Shown one piece after another: positions 1 through 9,532 of a DNA stretch of 34,868 bases. Under the pieces are notes generated by a model that searched no databases, had not been told where the DNA came from, and saw only the letters and a program-made list of their open reading frames with translations. The position numbers and the translations under genes are program-made. Source of the DNA: Streptomyces sabulosicollis (GTDB lineage Bacteria; Actinomycetota; Actinomycetes; Streptomycetales; Streptomycetaceae). The stretch lies in NCBI RefSeq assembly GCF_016103465.1, contig NZ_JAEEAP010000047.1:1-34868 (forward strand), in the 5' to 3' direction. The stretch's first letter is position 1, and every line of letters begins with the position of its first letter.

Positions 1-265
1 CGCCCCCGGCACCGGCCCCCACGCGCTCCTCCCAGTCCTCGGGAATCTTGCGGAAGTCCTCGCCGAACCGGTCGTAACGGGCACGCGTCTTGGGGTCGGA
101 GAGCACGCTGTAGGCGTCGTTGAGCTCCTTGAACCGCTCCTCCGCGTTCGGGTCCTTGTTCACATCGGGGTGAAGGCGACGGGCCCGGGTGCGGAACGCC
201 TGCTGAATCTCGTCCTGGCTCGCACCCCGGGACACCCCGAGCACCTCGTAGTAGTCCCGTGCCAT
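1..265 (-). CDS. dnaJ: DnaJ/CbpA-type co-chaperone, N-terminal part (runs off window)
   Basis: Only the first 88 codons lie in the window; the gene continues past the left edge. The protein opens [12 protein letters not shown] and has a complete J-domain with the HPD tripeptide at residues 32-34, the loop that stimulates DnaK ATP hydrolysis. A Gly-rich start (VGAGAGG) follows at the edge, so the zinc-finger versus CbpA-like architecture cannot be decided here. It is the third gene of a minus-strand dnaK-grpE-dnaJ operon, 7 nt after the grpE stop. The family is a cytosolic Hsp40 that passes unfolded clients to DnaK. Certain as a J-domain protein; the exact subtype is open. Confidence 0.93.
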   Translation of the reverse strand, partial: MARDYYEVLGVSRGASQDEIQQAFRTRARRLHPDVNKDPNAEERFKELNDAYSVLSDPKTRARYDRFGEDFRKIPEDWEERVGAGAGG

Positions 266-272
266 GGCCGTC

Positions 273-878
273 TCACTCCCGCTTCGCCACGGCCACGGCC
301 ACCGGCCTGAGCTGGTTGCCGGGATCCCCGTAACCGGGGCGCAACACCTGGACCACCGTGCCCGGTTCGGCCTCGGGATCCTCGACCACACCGACCACCT
401 CGTGCCGGGCCGGGTCGAACGGCACCCCCGTCTCCCCCTGCCGCTCGTAGCCCAGCTGGGCCAGGGTGTTCACGGCCTGGTCACGGATGGCCTTGACACC
501 CTCCACGATCGAGCCGGGGTCCGCTTCGGCATGGGACAGGGCGAGTTCGAGGTTGTCGATGACGGGCAACAAAGCCGCCGCCGTACGGGCCCGCTCGGCG
601 GCCCGCTCCCGCTCCAGCTCCCTGGCATGACGCTTGCGCAGATTCTCCAGGTCGGCCAGGGCCCGGCGCCAGCGGTCCTCCAGCTCCGCCAGCGCCGCAG
701 CCTGCTCATCCGATACGGCGAGAGCGGGGCCGCCGGCCGCGTCCGGACCCGGACCCTCCCCGCCCGTCCCGGGCGCCTCCGCGGCGCCCGGGGCGGGCAG
801 GCCCTGCTCCGGCTCCTGCTCCGGCTCCGTCACGGCACCCTCCGGCACCGGGTCGGGCTGCTGCGGTTGAGTGGACAT
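273..878 (-). CDS. grpE: Nucleotide exchange factor GrpE
   Basis: GrpE (201 aa) speeds ADP release from DnaK and completes the Hsp70 cycle. The N-terminus is acidic and Pro/Gln-rich ([14 protein letters not shown]) and probably disordered. A long charged helix follows ([19 protein letters not shown]), then the compact beta domain with [13 protein letters not shown] and VVQVLRPGY, both GrpE hallmarks. I start at the ATG at 878 because GGAGAGG lies at the right distance upstream; the frame stays open further upstream, but that would overlap dnaK. It lies 46 nt behind dnaK and just ahead of dnaJ, so the three are probably co-transcribed. Confidence 0.93.
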   Translation of the reverse strand: MSTQPQQPDPVPEGAVTEPEQEPEQGLPAPGAAEAPGTGGEGPGPDAAGGPALAVSDEQAAALAELEDRWRRALADLENLRKRHARELERERAAERARTAAALLPVIDNLELALSHAEADPGSIVEGVKAIRDQAVNTLAQLGYERQGETGVPFDPARHEVVGVVEDPEAEPGTVVQVLRPGYGDPGNQLRPVAVAVAKRE

Positions 879-924
879 CGCGGCCTCTCCGTCAGCCTTC
901 CTCTGGGCCCGCCGGTCGTATCGG

Positions 925-2847
925 TCAGCCCTTGTCGAACTCGGCGTCGATGACGTCCTCGTCGCCTCCACCGCCTCCGGCCCCGGTGTCCTGGGCGCCG
1001 CCCGCCGACGCCCCACCGGCCGCCGCGCTCGCGCCAGGACCGCCGGCACCGGCCGTCTCATGCGCGGCCAGGCCCGCGTAGACCTGCTGGAGTTCGGAGA
1101 TCAGCGGCCTGGTCCGGTCGACACCGGCCTCGTTCCTGACCGCCTCACGGGCATCGTTGACCAGCATCTCGGCGCGCGACCGCTCATGCGACGGCGCCGC
1201 ATCACCCAGCTCGGCAAGGCGCTTCTCGACCTGGTAAGCGACGGCGTCCAGCTCATTACGCGCGTCCACGGCCTCACGCAGTGCCTGGTCCTCGCCACGG
1301 TTGCGCTCGGCCTCCTGCACCATCCGCTCGACCTCACTACGGTCGAGGTTGCCCGTCTCACTGATCTGGACGGACTGCTCCTTGCCGGTGTCCCGGTCGC
1401 GCGCGGTGACATTCAAGATGCCATTGGCGTCGATATCGAAGGTCACCTCGACCTGCGGCTCACCCCGCGGCGCCGGACGGATACCGGTCAGCTGGAAACG
1501 ACCGAGGACCCGGTTGTCGGCGGCCCGCTCCCGCTCGCCCTGGAGGATCACGATGTCCACGGCCTGCTGATTGTCCTCAGCCGTGGAGAACGTCTCAGTA
1601 CGCCGCACCGGAATCGTGGTGTTCCGCTCGATGATCTTCGTCATGACGCCGCCGCGGGTCTCGACGCCCAACGACAGCGGGGTGACATCGAGCAGCAGCA
1701 CATCCTTGACCTCGCCCTTGAGCACCCCGGCCTGGATCGCGGCGCCCAGCGCCACCACCTCGTCGGGATTGACGCTCATATTGGGCTCCTTGCCGCCGGT
1801 CAGCCGGCGGACCAGGGCCTGGACGGCGGGCATCCGGGTCGACCCGCCAACCAGGATCACCTCGTCGATGTCGCTCTCGCCGACCTTGGCGTCGGCCATC
1901 GCCTGCTGCACCGGGCCCAGACAGCGCTCCACCAGATCACCGGTGATCTGCTCGAAGGTGGACCGCATCACCGTCTCGGTCAAATGCTTCGGACCGGCGG
2001 CGTCCGCCGTGATGAACGGCAGACTGACCTGGGTCTGGGTCACCGAGCTCAGCTCGGTCTTGGCCTTTTCCGCGGCCTCGAAGAGCCGCTGCAGCGCCTG
2101 CGGATCCCGGCGCAGATCGATGCCGTTCTCCTGCTGGAACCTGTCGGCGAGGTGGTCGACCAGCCGCCGGTCGAAGTCGTCGCCGCCCAGGTGGCTGTCG
2201 CCCGCGGTGGAGCGGACCTCCACCACCCCGTCCCCCACGTCGAGGATCGACACATCGAAGGTGCCGCCGCCGAGGTCGAAGACGAGGACGGTCTCATGGC
2301 CCTTCTTGTCCAGGCCGTAGGCAAGGGCGGCCGCGGTCGGCTCGTTGATGATCCGCAGCACCTTCAGACCGGCGATCTCACCGGCGTCCTTGGTGGCGCT
2401 GCGCTGGGCGTCGTTGAAGTACGCGGGCACCGTGATGACCGCCTCGGTGACCCGCTCGCCCAGCTGCTTCCCGGCGTCGTCGGCCAGCTTGCGCAGCACC
2501 TGCGCGCTGATCTCCTCCGGCGAGTACAGCTTGTCGCGCACCTTGAAGCGGGCCAGGCCCTGCTCGTCCGGGACGACGTCGTAGGCGACCGCCCTGGCCT
2601 CGTCGGAGACCTCGTCGTAGTGGCGGCCGATGAACCGCTTGGCCGAGTAGATGGTGCCCTTGGGGTTCAGGATCGCCTGGCGCCGGGCCAGCTGCCCCAC
2701 CAGCCGTTCACCGGTGTCGGTGAAGGCCACCACCGAGGGTGTGGTGCGGCTTCCCTCGGAGTTCGGAACGACCGAGGACTCACCACCCTCCCACGCGGCG
2801 ATCACCGAGTTGGTGGTGCCCAGGTCGATGCCGACTGCCTTGGCCAT
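925..2847 (-). CDS. dnaK: Chaperone protein DnaK (Hsp70)
   Basis: A full-length 640-aa Hsp70. The ATPase domain starts [14 protein letters not shown] (phosphate loop 1), contains [13 protein letters not shown] (phosphate loop 2) and [11 protein letters not shown] (adenosine motif), and is followed by the interdomain linker [12 protein letters not shown]. The substrate domain and helical lid follow, then a Gly/Ala-rich tail ending [19 protein letters not shown] lies a few bases before the ATG. The operon order dnaK-grpE-dnaJ is usual for actinomycetes, but no HspR gene follows within view and I could not find the HspR operator (HAIR, CTTGAGT-N7-ACTCAAG) upstream. That, and the neighbouring stress and metal genes, suggest an accessory dnaK copy rather than the housekeeping one. 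That last point is inference. Confidence 0.95.
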   Translation of the reverse strand: MAKAVGIDLGTTNSVIAAWEGGESSVVPNSEGSRTTPSVVAFTDTGERLVGQLARRQAILNPKGTIYSAKRFIGRHYDEVSDEARAVAYDVVPDEQGLARFKVRDKLYSPEEISAQVLRKLADDAGKQLGERVTEAVITVPAYFNDAQRSATKDAGEIAGLKVLRIINEPTAAALAYGLDKKGHETVLVFDLGGGTFDVSILDVGDGVVEVRSTAGDSHLGGDDFDRRLVDHLADRFQQENGIDLRRDPQALQRLFEAAEKAKTELSSVTQTQVSLPFITADAAGPKHLTETVMRSTFEQITGDLVERCLGPVQQAMADAKVGESDIDEVILVGGSTRMPAVQALVRRLTGGKEPNMSVNPDEVVALGAAIQAGVLKGEVKDVLLLDVTPLSLGVETRGGVMTKIIERNTTIPVRRTETFSTAEDNQQAVDIVILQGERERAADNRVLGRFQLTGIRPAPRGEPQVEVTFDIDANGILNVTARDRDTGKEQSVQISETGNLDRSEVERMVQEAERNRGEDQALREAVDARNELDAVAYQVEKRLAELGDAAPSHERSRAEMLVNDAREAVRNEAGVDRTRPLISELQQVYAGLAAHETAGAGGPGASAAAGGASAGGAQDTGAGGGGGDEDVIDAEFDKG

Positions 2848-3014
2848 GGCGACTCCTTCCAGGGGCGGCCGCGAGCCACGGTCAGCACCCGCTCAGCCGC
2901 GGGAGTGGGATCGATTAACGAGCCTCTACACAAAGGGTTACAAACCGGGCGGCCGCGGTCCAGCGATCCGGGGACGAATATCGGCGCCCCGAGCGCTCCC
3001 CGGGACTGGGGCCG
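2848..3014. promoter_or_regulatory. Intergenic region expected to hold the dnaK operon promoter
   Basis: 167 nt between the dehydrogenase stop and the dnaK start. It contains an unusually AT-rich island for this genome (about 2912-2946, including GATTAACGAG and ACACAAAGGGTTACAAAC). No HspR-type inverted repeat (CTTGAGT-N7-ACTCAAG) or CIRCE element was found, and no clear -35/-10 pair could be fixed. Confidence 0.3.
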
Positions 3015-4175
3015 TCAGCGCGAGCCGTCCGGGTGCAGGACGACCTTGGTCCAGCCCTCGTCGCGGCGGTCGAAGTGCTGATAGCCGCTCGGAGCCTCAT
3101 CCAGCCCGAGCTCATGGGAGACGACCCAGCTCGGCTCGGCCTTGCCCCCGGCGATCAGATCGCGCAGCATCCGGTTGTATCGCTTCACCGGCGCTTGGCC
3201 GGTGCCGATCCGCTGGCCCTTGAACCACAGCTTGCCGAAGTCGATCGGCACCTTGCCCTGGGCTTCGAGTTCACCCTGGACGTCCTTCCCGGCCGGGTCC
3301 TTGGGGGCGAACACGCCCACGACGCCGATCCCGCCGGTGAACCGCACACAGTCGATCAGGCCGTTCACGGTCATGGAGGCGTCCTCGCGGCCTTGCGGGT
3401 CATGGGCCTGGTAGCCCACGCACTCACAGCCGTTGTCGGCGCCGAGCCCCAGGGTGGCCGACTTGATGACGTCGGACGGGTCCTGCTCACGGGTGTCGAT
3501 CGGGATGGCCCCGATCTCCTCGGCCTTTCGCAGCCGATCGCCGTGGAAGTCCACCGACCACACCCGGCCTGCGCCCTTGAGCACCGCCGAATAGGCCGCC
3601 ATCAGCCCGACCGGGCCCGCGCCGAAGACAACGGTCTGGTCCCCGGGCTTGACGCCGGCCATCTCGGTGGCGTGGTAGCCGGTGGGAAAGATGTCGGCCA
3701 GCATCACATAGTCCAGCTGGCGCTCCTCGGCGTCCTCACCGAGCCGCAGCGCGTTGAAGTCGCCGTACGGCACGCGCAGATACTCGGCCTGGCCGCCCTG
3801 GTACGGCCCCATGTCCGCGAAGCCGTACGCGGCTCCGGCCGCAGAGGGTTCCGGTTGCATGGTCAGGCAGTAGTTGGTCAGCCCGCGTTCGCACTGTTTG
3901 CAGAAGCCGCAGGCGATGTTGAACGGCAGTACCACGTACTGACCGACCTTGACCTTTCTGACCGCCGAGCCGACCTCGACGACCTTCCCCAGATTCTCGT
4001 GCCCCAGGGTGCGGCCCGGTTCGAAGGAGGTGCGCCCTTCGTACATGTGGAGATCGGAACCGCAGATGTTCGTGGTGGTGACCTGCACGACGACGTCGCA
4101 GGGATGCTCGATCTTCGCGTCCGGCACATCCTTGACCGTCACCGTCCGGGGCCCCTCGTACACAGCTGCTTTCAT
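3015..4175 (-). CDS. Zinc-dependent alcohol dehydrogenase, glutathione-independent formaldehyde dehydrogenase-like
   Basis: A 386-aa medium-chain dehydrogenase/reductase. Catalytic zinc ligands are visible in NICGSDLH and GHENLG, and a structural zinc site is complete as CGFCKQCERGLTNYC (four Cys). The NAD-binding fold shows VVFGAGPVGLMAA. The conserved segments MLADIFPTGYHATE and CVGYQAH are typical of the glutathione-independent formaldehyde dehydrogenase (FdhA) branch, which oxidises formaldehyde with tightly bound NAD. GAGGAG precedes the ATG. It stands alone between the dnaK operon and the PP2C gene. The substrate is inferred from family resemblance; other aldehydes or alcohols are possible. 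Confidence 0.88.
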   Translation of the reverse strand: MKAAVYEGPRTVTVKDVPDAKIEHPCDVVVQVTTTNICGSDLHMYEGRTSFEPGRTLGHENLGKVVEVGSAVRKVKVGQYVVLPFNIACGFCKQCERGLTNYCLTMQPEPSAAGAAYGFADMGPYQGGQAEYLRVPYGDFNALRLGEDAEERQLDYVMLADIFPTGYHATEMAGVKPGDQTVVFGAGPVGLMAAYSAVLKGAGRVWSVDFHGDRLRKAEEIGAIPIDTREQDPSDVIKSATLGLGADNGCECVGYQAHDPQGREDASMTVNGLIDCVRFTGGIGVVGVFAPKDPAGKDVQGELEAQGKVPIDFGKLWFKGQRIGTGQAPVKRYNRMLRDLIAGGKAEPSWVVSHELGLDEAPSGYQHFDRRDEGWTKVVLHPDGSR

Positions 4176-4260
4176 GGTCGCTCCTCGAATCGGGCATTCC
4201 CCCCTTCACCACCGTCCCACCCGTAACGCCCGCCCGCGACCGGGGAGTTATCGGTCCAGT

Positions 4261-6687
4261 TCAGTCCGGGGAGAGGTCCTGCTCGACCCAGATCGTCTTG
4301 CCGTCCGTGCTCTGCCGGGTGCCCCAGCGCGTCGCCATCTGGGCGACCAGCATCAGACCGCGGCCGCCCTCGTCGAGGACCCGGGCCCGCCGCAGATGGG
4401 GCGCCGTGCTGTTGGCGTCGGAGATCTCGCAGATGAGGCCGCCGCGGTCGCGGATCAACCGCAGCCGGATGGGTGGGCTGCCGTAGCGGATCGCGTTGGT
4501 GACCAGTTCGCTGACGATCAGCTCGGTGGTGAAGAGCGTTTCCTCAAGCCCCCAGGCGAGCAGTTGCTCGGTGGTGTTCCGGCGGGCCTCGGCGACGGCG
4601 GCCGCCTCCGCGGGGATGTCCCAGGTGGCGACCCGGTCGGAGTGGAGCGCCCGGGTGCGGGCGAGGAGCAGGGCCACGTCGTCCTCGGGACGGGCCGGGA
4701 GCAGGGCCCGCAGGACGTTGTCGCAGAGGGCCTCCAGGGACGGGGCGGGCCGGCTCAGGACCTCGCGCAGTGTCTCCAGCCCGTCGCCGATCTCGCGGCC
4801 GCGGCCGTCGATCAGGCCGTTGGTGTAGAGGGCGAGCAGGCTGCCCTCGGGCAGCTCCGTCTCCGTGGTCTCGAAAGGCAGCCCGCCCAGCCCCAGCGGC
4901 GGACCGGTGGGAGAGCCGAAACGATCGGAGGCGCCGTCCGGGCCGACCACCAACGGTGGAAGATGGCCCGCCGAGGCGAGGGTGCACAGGCGGGAGACCG
5001 GGTCGTAGACCGCGTACAGACAGGTGGCGCCGACGGCCCCGCCGATCTCGGGGTTCTCGTCCGAGGACAGCCGGGTGACCAGGTCGTCGAGGTGGGTCAG
5101 CAGCTCACCGGGCGGCAGATCGATATCGGCCAGGGTGCGCATGGCGGTGCGCAGCCGCCCCATGGTGGCCGCCGCCTGGATGCCACGCCCCCTGACACCA
5201 CCGACCGCCACGGCGGCGCGGGCGCTGGACAGCGGAATCGCGTCGAACCAGTCGCCGCCCACCCCGGCGCAGGCGCCCGCGGGCAGATAGCGCGAGGCGA
5301 TCTCCAGCGCCGTCAGCTCGGGCGTCCCCTGCGGCAGCAGGCTGCGCTGCAGGGTCACGGCCGTCATGCGTTCCCGCAGATAGCGGCGGGCGTTGTCGAC
5401 ACAGACGGCCGCTCGGGCGGTGAGCTCCTCGGCCAGCAGCGTGTCGTCCTCGGTGAAGGGCGCCGACGTACGGTGGCGAGCGAAGAAGGCCGCACCGAGG
5501 GTGACCCCGCGGGCGCGCATCGGCGCCACGATCACCGAATGCATTCCGTGTTCGCGGATAAGGGCGGCCCGGGCGGGGTCCGTGGCCTCCCAGCGCGCCA
5601 GCAGGGGCTCCGTCACCCGGTACAGCGCGGCCCGGCCCTCGATCAGGCACGCCGCCGTGGGGGAGCGCTTGGGATGCGTGGCCAGGCCCCCGACGTCGAC
5701 CACCGCCTCCGGGACGCCCTCGAGGACGGACCGGTGAGCCGCGCGCCGCAGGGTGATGGGCTCGCGCAGCGGCCCCTCCGGGGGCTCCTCGCCCCGGTGG
5801 AGGAAGGTGAGCAGATCGACGCTGGCGAAGTCGGCGAGCCGGGGGACCGCCGCCGCGGCCAGCTCCTGGGCGATCCGGTCCAGGTCCAGATGGCTGCCCA
5901 GCCGCGCCCCCGCCTCGCTGAGCAGCAGCAGCCGCCGCCGGGCCTCCTGCTCGGCGGTCGTGTCGCGCGCCGCGAAACACACGCCCTGGCGCCTGCCGGT
6001 CCGGTCGACCAGCGGGGCCAGGGAGACCGACCAGGCGTGCTCACGGCTCTCGCCCGGCTTCCGCCAGTGCGTCTCCAGCTCGAGTCGTTCACCGCTCTCC
6101 AGCACCCGCCGCATGGCCCGCTCGACCCGCTCAGTCTCCTCGTGGCCCTCCAGCTCCGTCAGCCGCAGCCCGCGCATCTGCTCCTCGCTGCGGTGGGCGA
6201 CGGCCTCCGTGTCGGTGTTCGCCGACACCAGACGCAGCTCCGTGTCGAAGACCGCCAGGGCGCACGGGCACTGGGCGAACGCACGGTCCGCCCGCGCGCC
6301 CGGCTCCTGGGACAGCGGCTCCCGGGGCGTGGCGGAGACCAGCAGCCAGCCCGCGGAGCCGTCGCCCATCGGGCCGCGCTGGGCCAGCAGCTCGACCTCC
6401 ACCCGGTGCCCGTCCCGGTGGCACAGCGCGACCCGTCCGCTCCATCGGGGCTCGTCCGCCAGACACGGCCCGGCGCCGCGCGCGGTGTCCCCGAGCGTCT
6501 TCTCCGCATGCAGCTCGGCCGTCGGCCGCCCCACGACCTCCTCGGCGCGGTAGCCCAGCAGCCGCGACGCGCCCTCGCTCCACCCGGTCACCACGCCGTG
6601 GTCGTCGACGGTGGCCGTGGCCAGGCCGAGGACTCCGGGCGGAGTGTCCGGCCGGACGCGGCGGGCGGTGGGGTCGGGGGGCGTCAT
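4261..6687 (-). CDS. PAS-PAS-GAF-PP2C (SpoIIE)-HATPase multidomain signalling protein
   Basis: An 808-aa soluble sensor of the RsbU/RsbW type. Order: PAS about 15-120 (GWSEGASRLLGYRAEEVVGR), second PAS about 140-250, GAF about 258-435, SpoIIE-type PP2C about 445-675, and an RsbW-like HATPase about 690-808 with the N-box ELVTNAIRYG and glycine motif DEGGRGLMLV. In actinomycetes such proteins adjust anti-sigma/anti-anti-sigma partner switching. Oddity: two of the four acidic metal ligands expected in the PP2C core are changed. GGDWFD (D479) and EDD (669-670) are kept, but the usual GDV.G(R/H)G is GGVRGRG (G497), and YTDG is YTNG (N623). Phosphatase activity is therefore doubtful while the kinase-like domain looks intact. 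No strong ribosome site precedes the ATG. It starts 19 nt after the stop of the decayed PP2C gene. Confidence 0.88.
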   Translation of the reverse strand: MTPPDPTARRVRPDTPPGVLGLATATVDDHGVVTGWSEGASRLLGYRAEEVVGRPTAELHAEKTLGDTARGAGPCLADEPRWSGRVALCHRDGHRVEVELLAQRGPMGDGSAGWLLVSATPREPLSQEPGARADRAFAQCPCALAVFDTELRLVSANTDTEAVAHRSEEQMRGLRLTELEGHEETERVERAMRRVLESGERLELETHWRKPGESREHAWSVSLAPLVDRTGRRQGVCFAARDTTAEQEARRRLLLLSEAGARLGSHLDLDRIAQELAAAAVPRLADFASVDLLTFLHRGEEPPEGPLREPITLRRAAHRSVLEGVPEAVVDVGGLATHPKRSPTAACLIEGRAALYRVTEPLLARWEATDPARAALIREHGMHSVIVAPMRARGVTLGAAFFARHRTSAPFTEDDTLLAEELTARAAVCVDNARRYLRERMTAVTLQRSLLPQGTPELTALEIASRYLPAGACAGVGGDWFDAIPLSSARAAVAVGGVRGRGIQAAATMGRLRTAMRTLADIDLPPGELLTHLDDLVTRLSSDENPEIGGAVGATCLYAVYDPVSRLCTLASAGHLPPLVVGPDGASDRFGSPTGPPLGLGGLPFETTETELPEGSLLALYTNGLIDGRGREIGDGLETLREVLSRPAPSLEALCDNVLRALLPARPEDDVALLLARTRALHSDRVATWDIPAEAAAVAEARRNTTEQLLAWGLEETLFTTELIVSELVTNAIRYGSPPIRLRLIRDRGGLICEISDANSTAPHLRRARVLDEGGRGLMLVAQMATRWGTRQSTDGKTIWVEQDLSPD

Positions 6688-6706
6688 CGAACATCGTCCC
6701 GACGGA

Positions 6707-7318
6707 TCAGGGATCCGGCGGTCGCCACTCGATCATCAACATCGTGGCGTCGTCACCGAGCTCACCGTGCCGGTGGTCGAGGATCGCGTGGATGAGCAGC
6801 CGGAGCACCTCGGGGGCGTTCTCCCCGGCGGCCGTCGAGCGGATGATGTGGCCGGCGAAGCGCTCCCGACCGAACTGCTCACCGCCCTCGTCCCGCGACT
6901 CCACGGCCTCGTCCGTGTACGGCAGGACGCGGTCACCGGACTCCAGGGCCGTCTCGTGGACCTGCCGGGGCGCGTCCGCCAGCCGCGCGGGCAGACCCAG
7001 CGGCGGTTCCGAGGGCCGCTCCAGCTCCTTGTCGCGATTCGGTGCGGATCGAGGACGAGGACGCGGACGGCTGCGGAAGGTGAATCCAGCCGGGGAGTCG
7101 TCGAGCTCCAGGCGCGGCTCGTCCTCGTCGAGCGGCATCAGCGGCCGCTGCGGGAGGTCGATCAGGTAGCTCACCGCGCGGCCCGTGTTCCTGGCCTCCG
7201 CGTAGCGGTGCAGGGCCACCGGGAGCTCCCCCGGTGATGCCTCGTGGGTGGCCCTGAGCAGCTCGTCCAGCGACTGCTCGGCGCTCTTGTCCGAGGTCGA
7301 CACACTCGCGTCCACCAT
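6707..7318 (-). pseudogene. Internally deleted PP2C-family phosphatase (SpoIIE type), probably non-functional
   Basis: The reading frame is open (203 aa, ATG at 7318 after AAGGTGG), but it joins only the two ends of a roughly 370-aa actinobacterial PP2C family. The N-terminus (SPGELPVALHRYAEA, VSYLIDLPQRPLMPL) matches the usual GAF-like start. After a low-complexity Arg/Pro stretch (FRSRPRPRPRSAPN) the protein resumes at the extreme C-terminal part (HETALESGDRVLPYTDEAVE, FGRERFAG, LGDDATMLMIEWR). Most of the GAF and the first two-thirds of the phosphatase, including the DW/GDV metal sites, are missing. The YTDG motif reads YTDE. A remnant produced by deletion is the simplest reading; a truncated regulator is possible. 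It precedes the large PP2C gene by 19 nt. Confidence 0.6.
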
Positions 7319-7432
7319 GCGGTCCACCTTACGGCGGCGGGCCGCCCGGTGCCCTGGGACAGCGGCAAGCCCGCGTACGGCCAGCACCTCCCGGTCGCCG
7401 TGTCGGCGTCGGCCACCTCCTTGAGGGAGGGT

Positions 7433-8563
7433 CTAGAAGGGGGGCGCGGTGCCGGACTCGGCCTCTTTGCGTCTGCGCTCCGCCTGCTCGCGGCGCAGCC
7501 TCTCCCGTTTGCCGTAGGCGGCGCGGCGGACTGCTTCATCGCTTTCGAACTCCGAGCCGAGCGCTCCGCCGACGATGGCCGCCGAGCTCGCCAGCCACGC
7601 GAGACGCGCGTAGTCGCCGAATCCCACCGGGCGCTTCACCTGATTCGCCAGCACTCGGCTCTCGATGAGAAACGACGCCACCGCGAAGTCCACCACGAAG
7701 AGGCCGAGGAGACCCCCCAGGACGCCCAGGGACAGGGTCACCACCGTGGAGGCGTTGTACAGCGCGGCCTTCTCCCGGTCATGGCGGGCTGAGGAGTCGG
7801 GGCGCTCCCACAGATGCCGGTGGACGATGAGCCAGACCACCATGGTCGCCGTGGAGAAGACCGACACCACCGCGAGCCGCTCGGCCGCGATCGCGGTGGA
7901 CACGTTCCAGAGGGTTCCGTTGACGAGGACGACGGCGCTGGTGGCCAGGGCGGCGGCGAGCGCCTTCGCCAGGGCGGGGATCAGCCGCCAGGGGGTGTTC
8001 GCCCGCACCATGCCCAGCAGCAGGCGCAGCCGCCCCCGCGCGGCTGATCCCACGATCCGCAGATCGATGAGGTCCTCGTCCGCCACCGCGCGCTTCAGCG
8101 GGGCGGTCCGCTCCGGGACCACGGGGCCCGTATCCACCCGCATCAGATCCCTCACCAGCCGGACGATCGAGCGGCGCAGCCGCCGTCGCAGGAAGAACCC
8201 GCCGAGCGCGGCCATGGACACCAGGGCCACTCGGTCCGCTGTGTCCGCATCGACCGCCAGTGGCCTGCCGTCGCCGTACAAGGGAAGATCGGTGAGGCAG
8301 ATGGCGATGTCCCAGGAAGCGCGAATCTTCCGCTCCCGCGTCACACCGAGGATGCTCGCGCTGTCGAGCAGGGCGGCGGGCATGGGATCGCGGACAACCT
8401 GCACGGACCACATGACGTTCGGGTCGATCTGCTCGGAGAACAGGCCGGGCAAGTCCTCGGCCAGCTCCTCCGCCAGCTCCGCGGGGGCGTCCGGATCGGC
8501 GACGAGGCCCACCGTCACCTGCGGTGGCGGCTCACCTCCGGCGTCGTGAGTTGGCTGGCTCAC
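7433..8563 (-). CDS. Multi-pass membrane protein of unknown function
   Basis: 376 aa from the GTG at 8563, which has GGAAGG 8 nt upstream; an ATG at 8587 adds 8 residues but has no ribosome site. The N-terminal 110 residues are soluble, with a conserved-looking segment (VTVGLVADPDAPAELAEELA). Hydrophobic segments follow (VALVSMAALGGFFL, ALAAALATSAVVLVNGTLW, AVVSVFSTATMVVWLIV, VVTLSLGVLGGLLGLFVVDF, and a weak last one near WLASSAAIVGGALG), then a basic tail rich in Arg/Glu. It resembles uncharacterised Streptomyces membrane proteins; I recognise no catalytic motif. It is followed on the same strand by the decayed PP2C gene 114 nt on. Confidence 0.72.
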   Translation of the reverse strand: MSQPTHDAGGEPPPQVTVGLVADPDAPAELAEELAEDLPGLFSEQIDPNVMWSVQVVRDPMPAALLDSASILGVTRERKIRASWDIAICLTDLPLYGDGRPLAVDADTADRVALVSMAALGGFFLRRRLRRSIVRLVRDLMRVDTGPVVPERTAPLKRAVADEDLIDLRIVGSAARGRLRLLLGMVRANTPWRLIPALAKALAAALATSAVVLVNGTLWNVSTAIAAERLAVVSVFSTATMVVWLIVHRHLWERPDSSARHDREKAALYNASTVVTLSLGVLGGLLGLFVVDFAVASFLIESRVLANQVKRPVGFGDYARLAWLASSAAIVGGALGSEFESDEAVRRAAYGKRERLRREQAERRRKEAESGTAPPF

Positions 8564-8860
8564 CCGTCCCGCCTTCCGCGATGTCATGGCCCGGCCCGCG
8601 CCGCATCACGGTAACGGGACATCCCGGCGGTGGCGCGGCGACACGGCGCTTCTCCCACGGTTCGGCGAGCCATCGATCCACCCCCGGAGGAGCGGATCAG
8701 CGGCATCCCGCGTGGCCGCCCCGCGGCACAGCTCCAGGACGGTCCGCACCGGCAGATGGTCGCCCGGCAGGAGGGGGCCGGGACATCATGGCGGTGCGGC
8801 TTGGCCAACTGCCGGAGCGTGGCCTGGAACCCATATTTCCTCGTCCGGTGTGACCGCCCT

Positions 8861-9532
8861 TCACAGGAGCAGGACGAACGTCACCGCCATCCCCAGTGCC
8901 ATGGCGCCGTGGCAGGCGAGATCGAACGCGTCGCGCTCCGCCGGTACCGACAGGCCCCGCGGCCCGGTGGTGCCGTCGAGCCTGGCGGTGTCGAATCCCC
9001 GCGCCAGCCACCGCAGGGCGAGCAGGAGGAGCACCCCGGCCAGCAGTCCGGCGGTCAGTCTCGGGCCGGTTCCGGTGAGGGTCATGGCCGCGGTACCGGT
9101 GTCACCGGACATGTCCATCCCGGGCATGTCCGCCATGCCGCCGGAGCCGCCGTGCCCCGACATGGACGCGGACGAGACCATCGCGGCGGCCATCCAGGCC
9201 ATCGCACCCATCATCACCACGTGCGGCAGGGCACCCGACAGCGCGTGCGTACGGGAGACGGGAGCGGGCCGGGCCAGGGCCGTCCCCGCGAACCACACCC
9301 CGCCCAGCGTGAACAGGACGATCTGCGGCCGGGCCGGAAGGTCCATGCCCCACGGCCAGACCATCGCCACCATGGCGAGGGCCATCACCGCGTGCAGCAG
9401 ATGTGCCACTCTCCCAGAGGCGCCCGGCCCGCCACCGGCGCGTCCGGGTGTAACGGCGCGCCACACCGCGGAGAGGGCGGGCACGAGGAACAGTACGGTC
9501 AGGACCCAGCGCAGCCCCGTCGCGGCAATCAT
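8861..9532 (-). CDS. DUF5134-like integral membrane protein with Met/His-rich loop
   Basis: 223 aa from the ATG at 9532. About six hydrophobic helices alternate with short loops. A central loop is rich in Met, His and Gly (MSGHGGSGGMADMPGMDMSG), the kind of segment that binds copper loosely. Overall it resembles the actinobacterial DUF5134 family found beside copper genes. The ATG overlaps the stop of a 30-aa upstream frame by ATGA, suggesting coupled translation. It lies downstream of copZ and the PepSY gene on the same strand, so a copper-linked role is inferred; no enzymatic motif was seen. Confidence 0.72.
   Translation of the reverse strand: MIAATGLRWVLTVLFLVPALSAVWRAVTPGRAGGGPGASGRVAHLLHAVMALAMVAMVWPWGMDLPARPQIVLFTLGGVWFAGTALARPAPVSRTHALSGALPHVVMMGAMAWMAAAMVSSASMSGHGGSGGMADMPGMDMSGDTGTAAMTLTGTGPRLTAGLLAGVLLLLALRWLARGFDTARLDGTTGPRGLSVPAERDAFDLACHGAMALGMAVTFVLLL

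Noticed and set aside
2848-3014. HspR (HAIR) or CIRCE operator upstream of dnaK
   Set aside because: Neither CTTGAGT-N7-ACTCAAG nor the CIRCE inverted repeat is present in the region.
871-3081. Very long plus-strand open frame opposite dnaK
   Set aside because: A GC-rich mirror frame. The minus strand carries a full DnaK with every family motif; the plus translation is His/Arg/Gly-rich without any domain.
3949-6795. 948-codon plus-strand open frame opposite the PP2C gene
   Set aside because: The opposite strand encodes recognisable PAS, GAF, PP2C and HATPase domains; the plus frame has none and no ribosome site.
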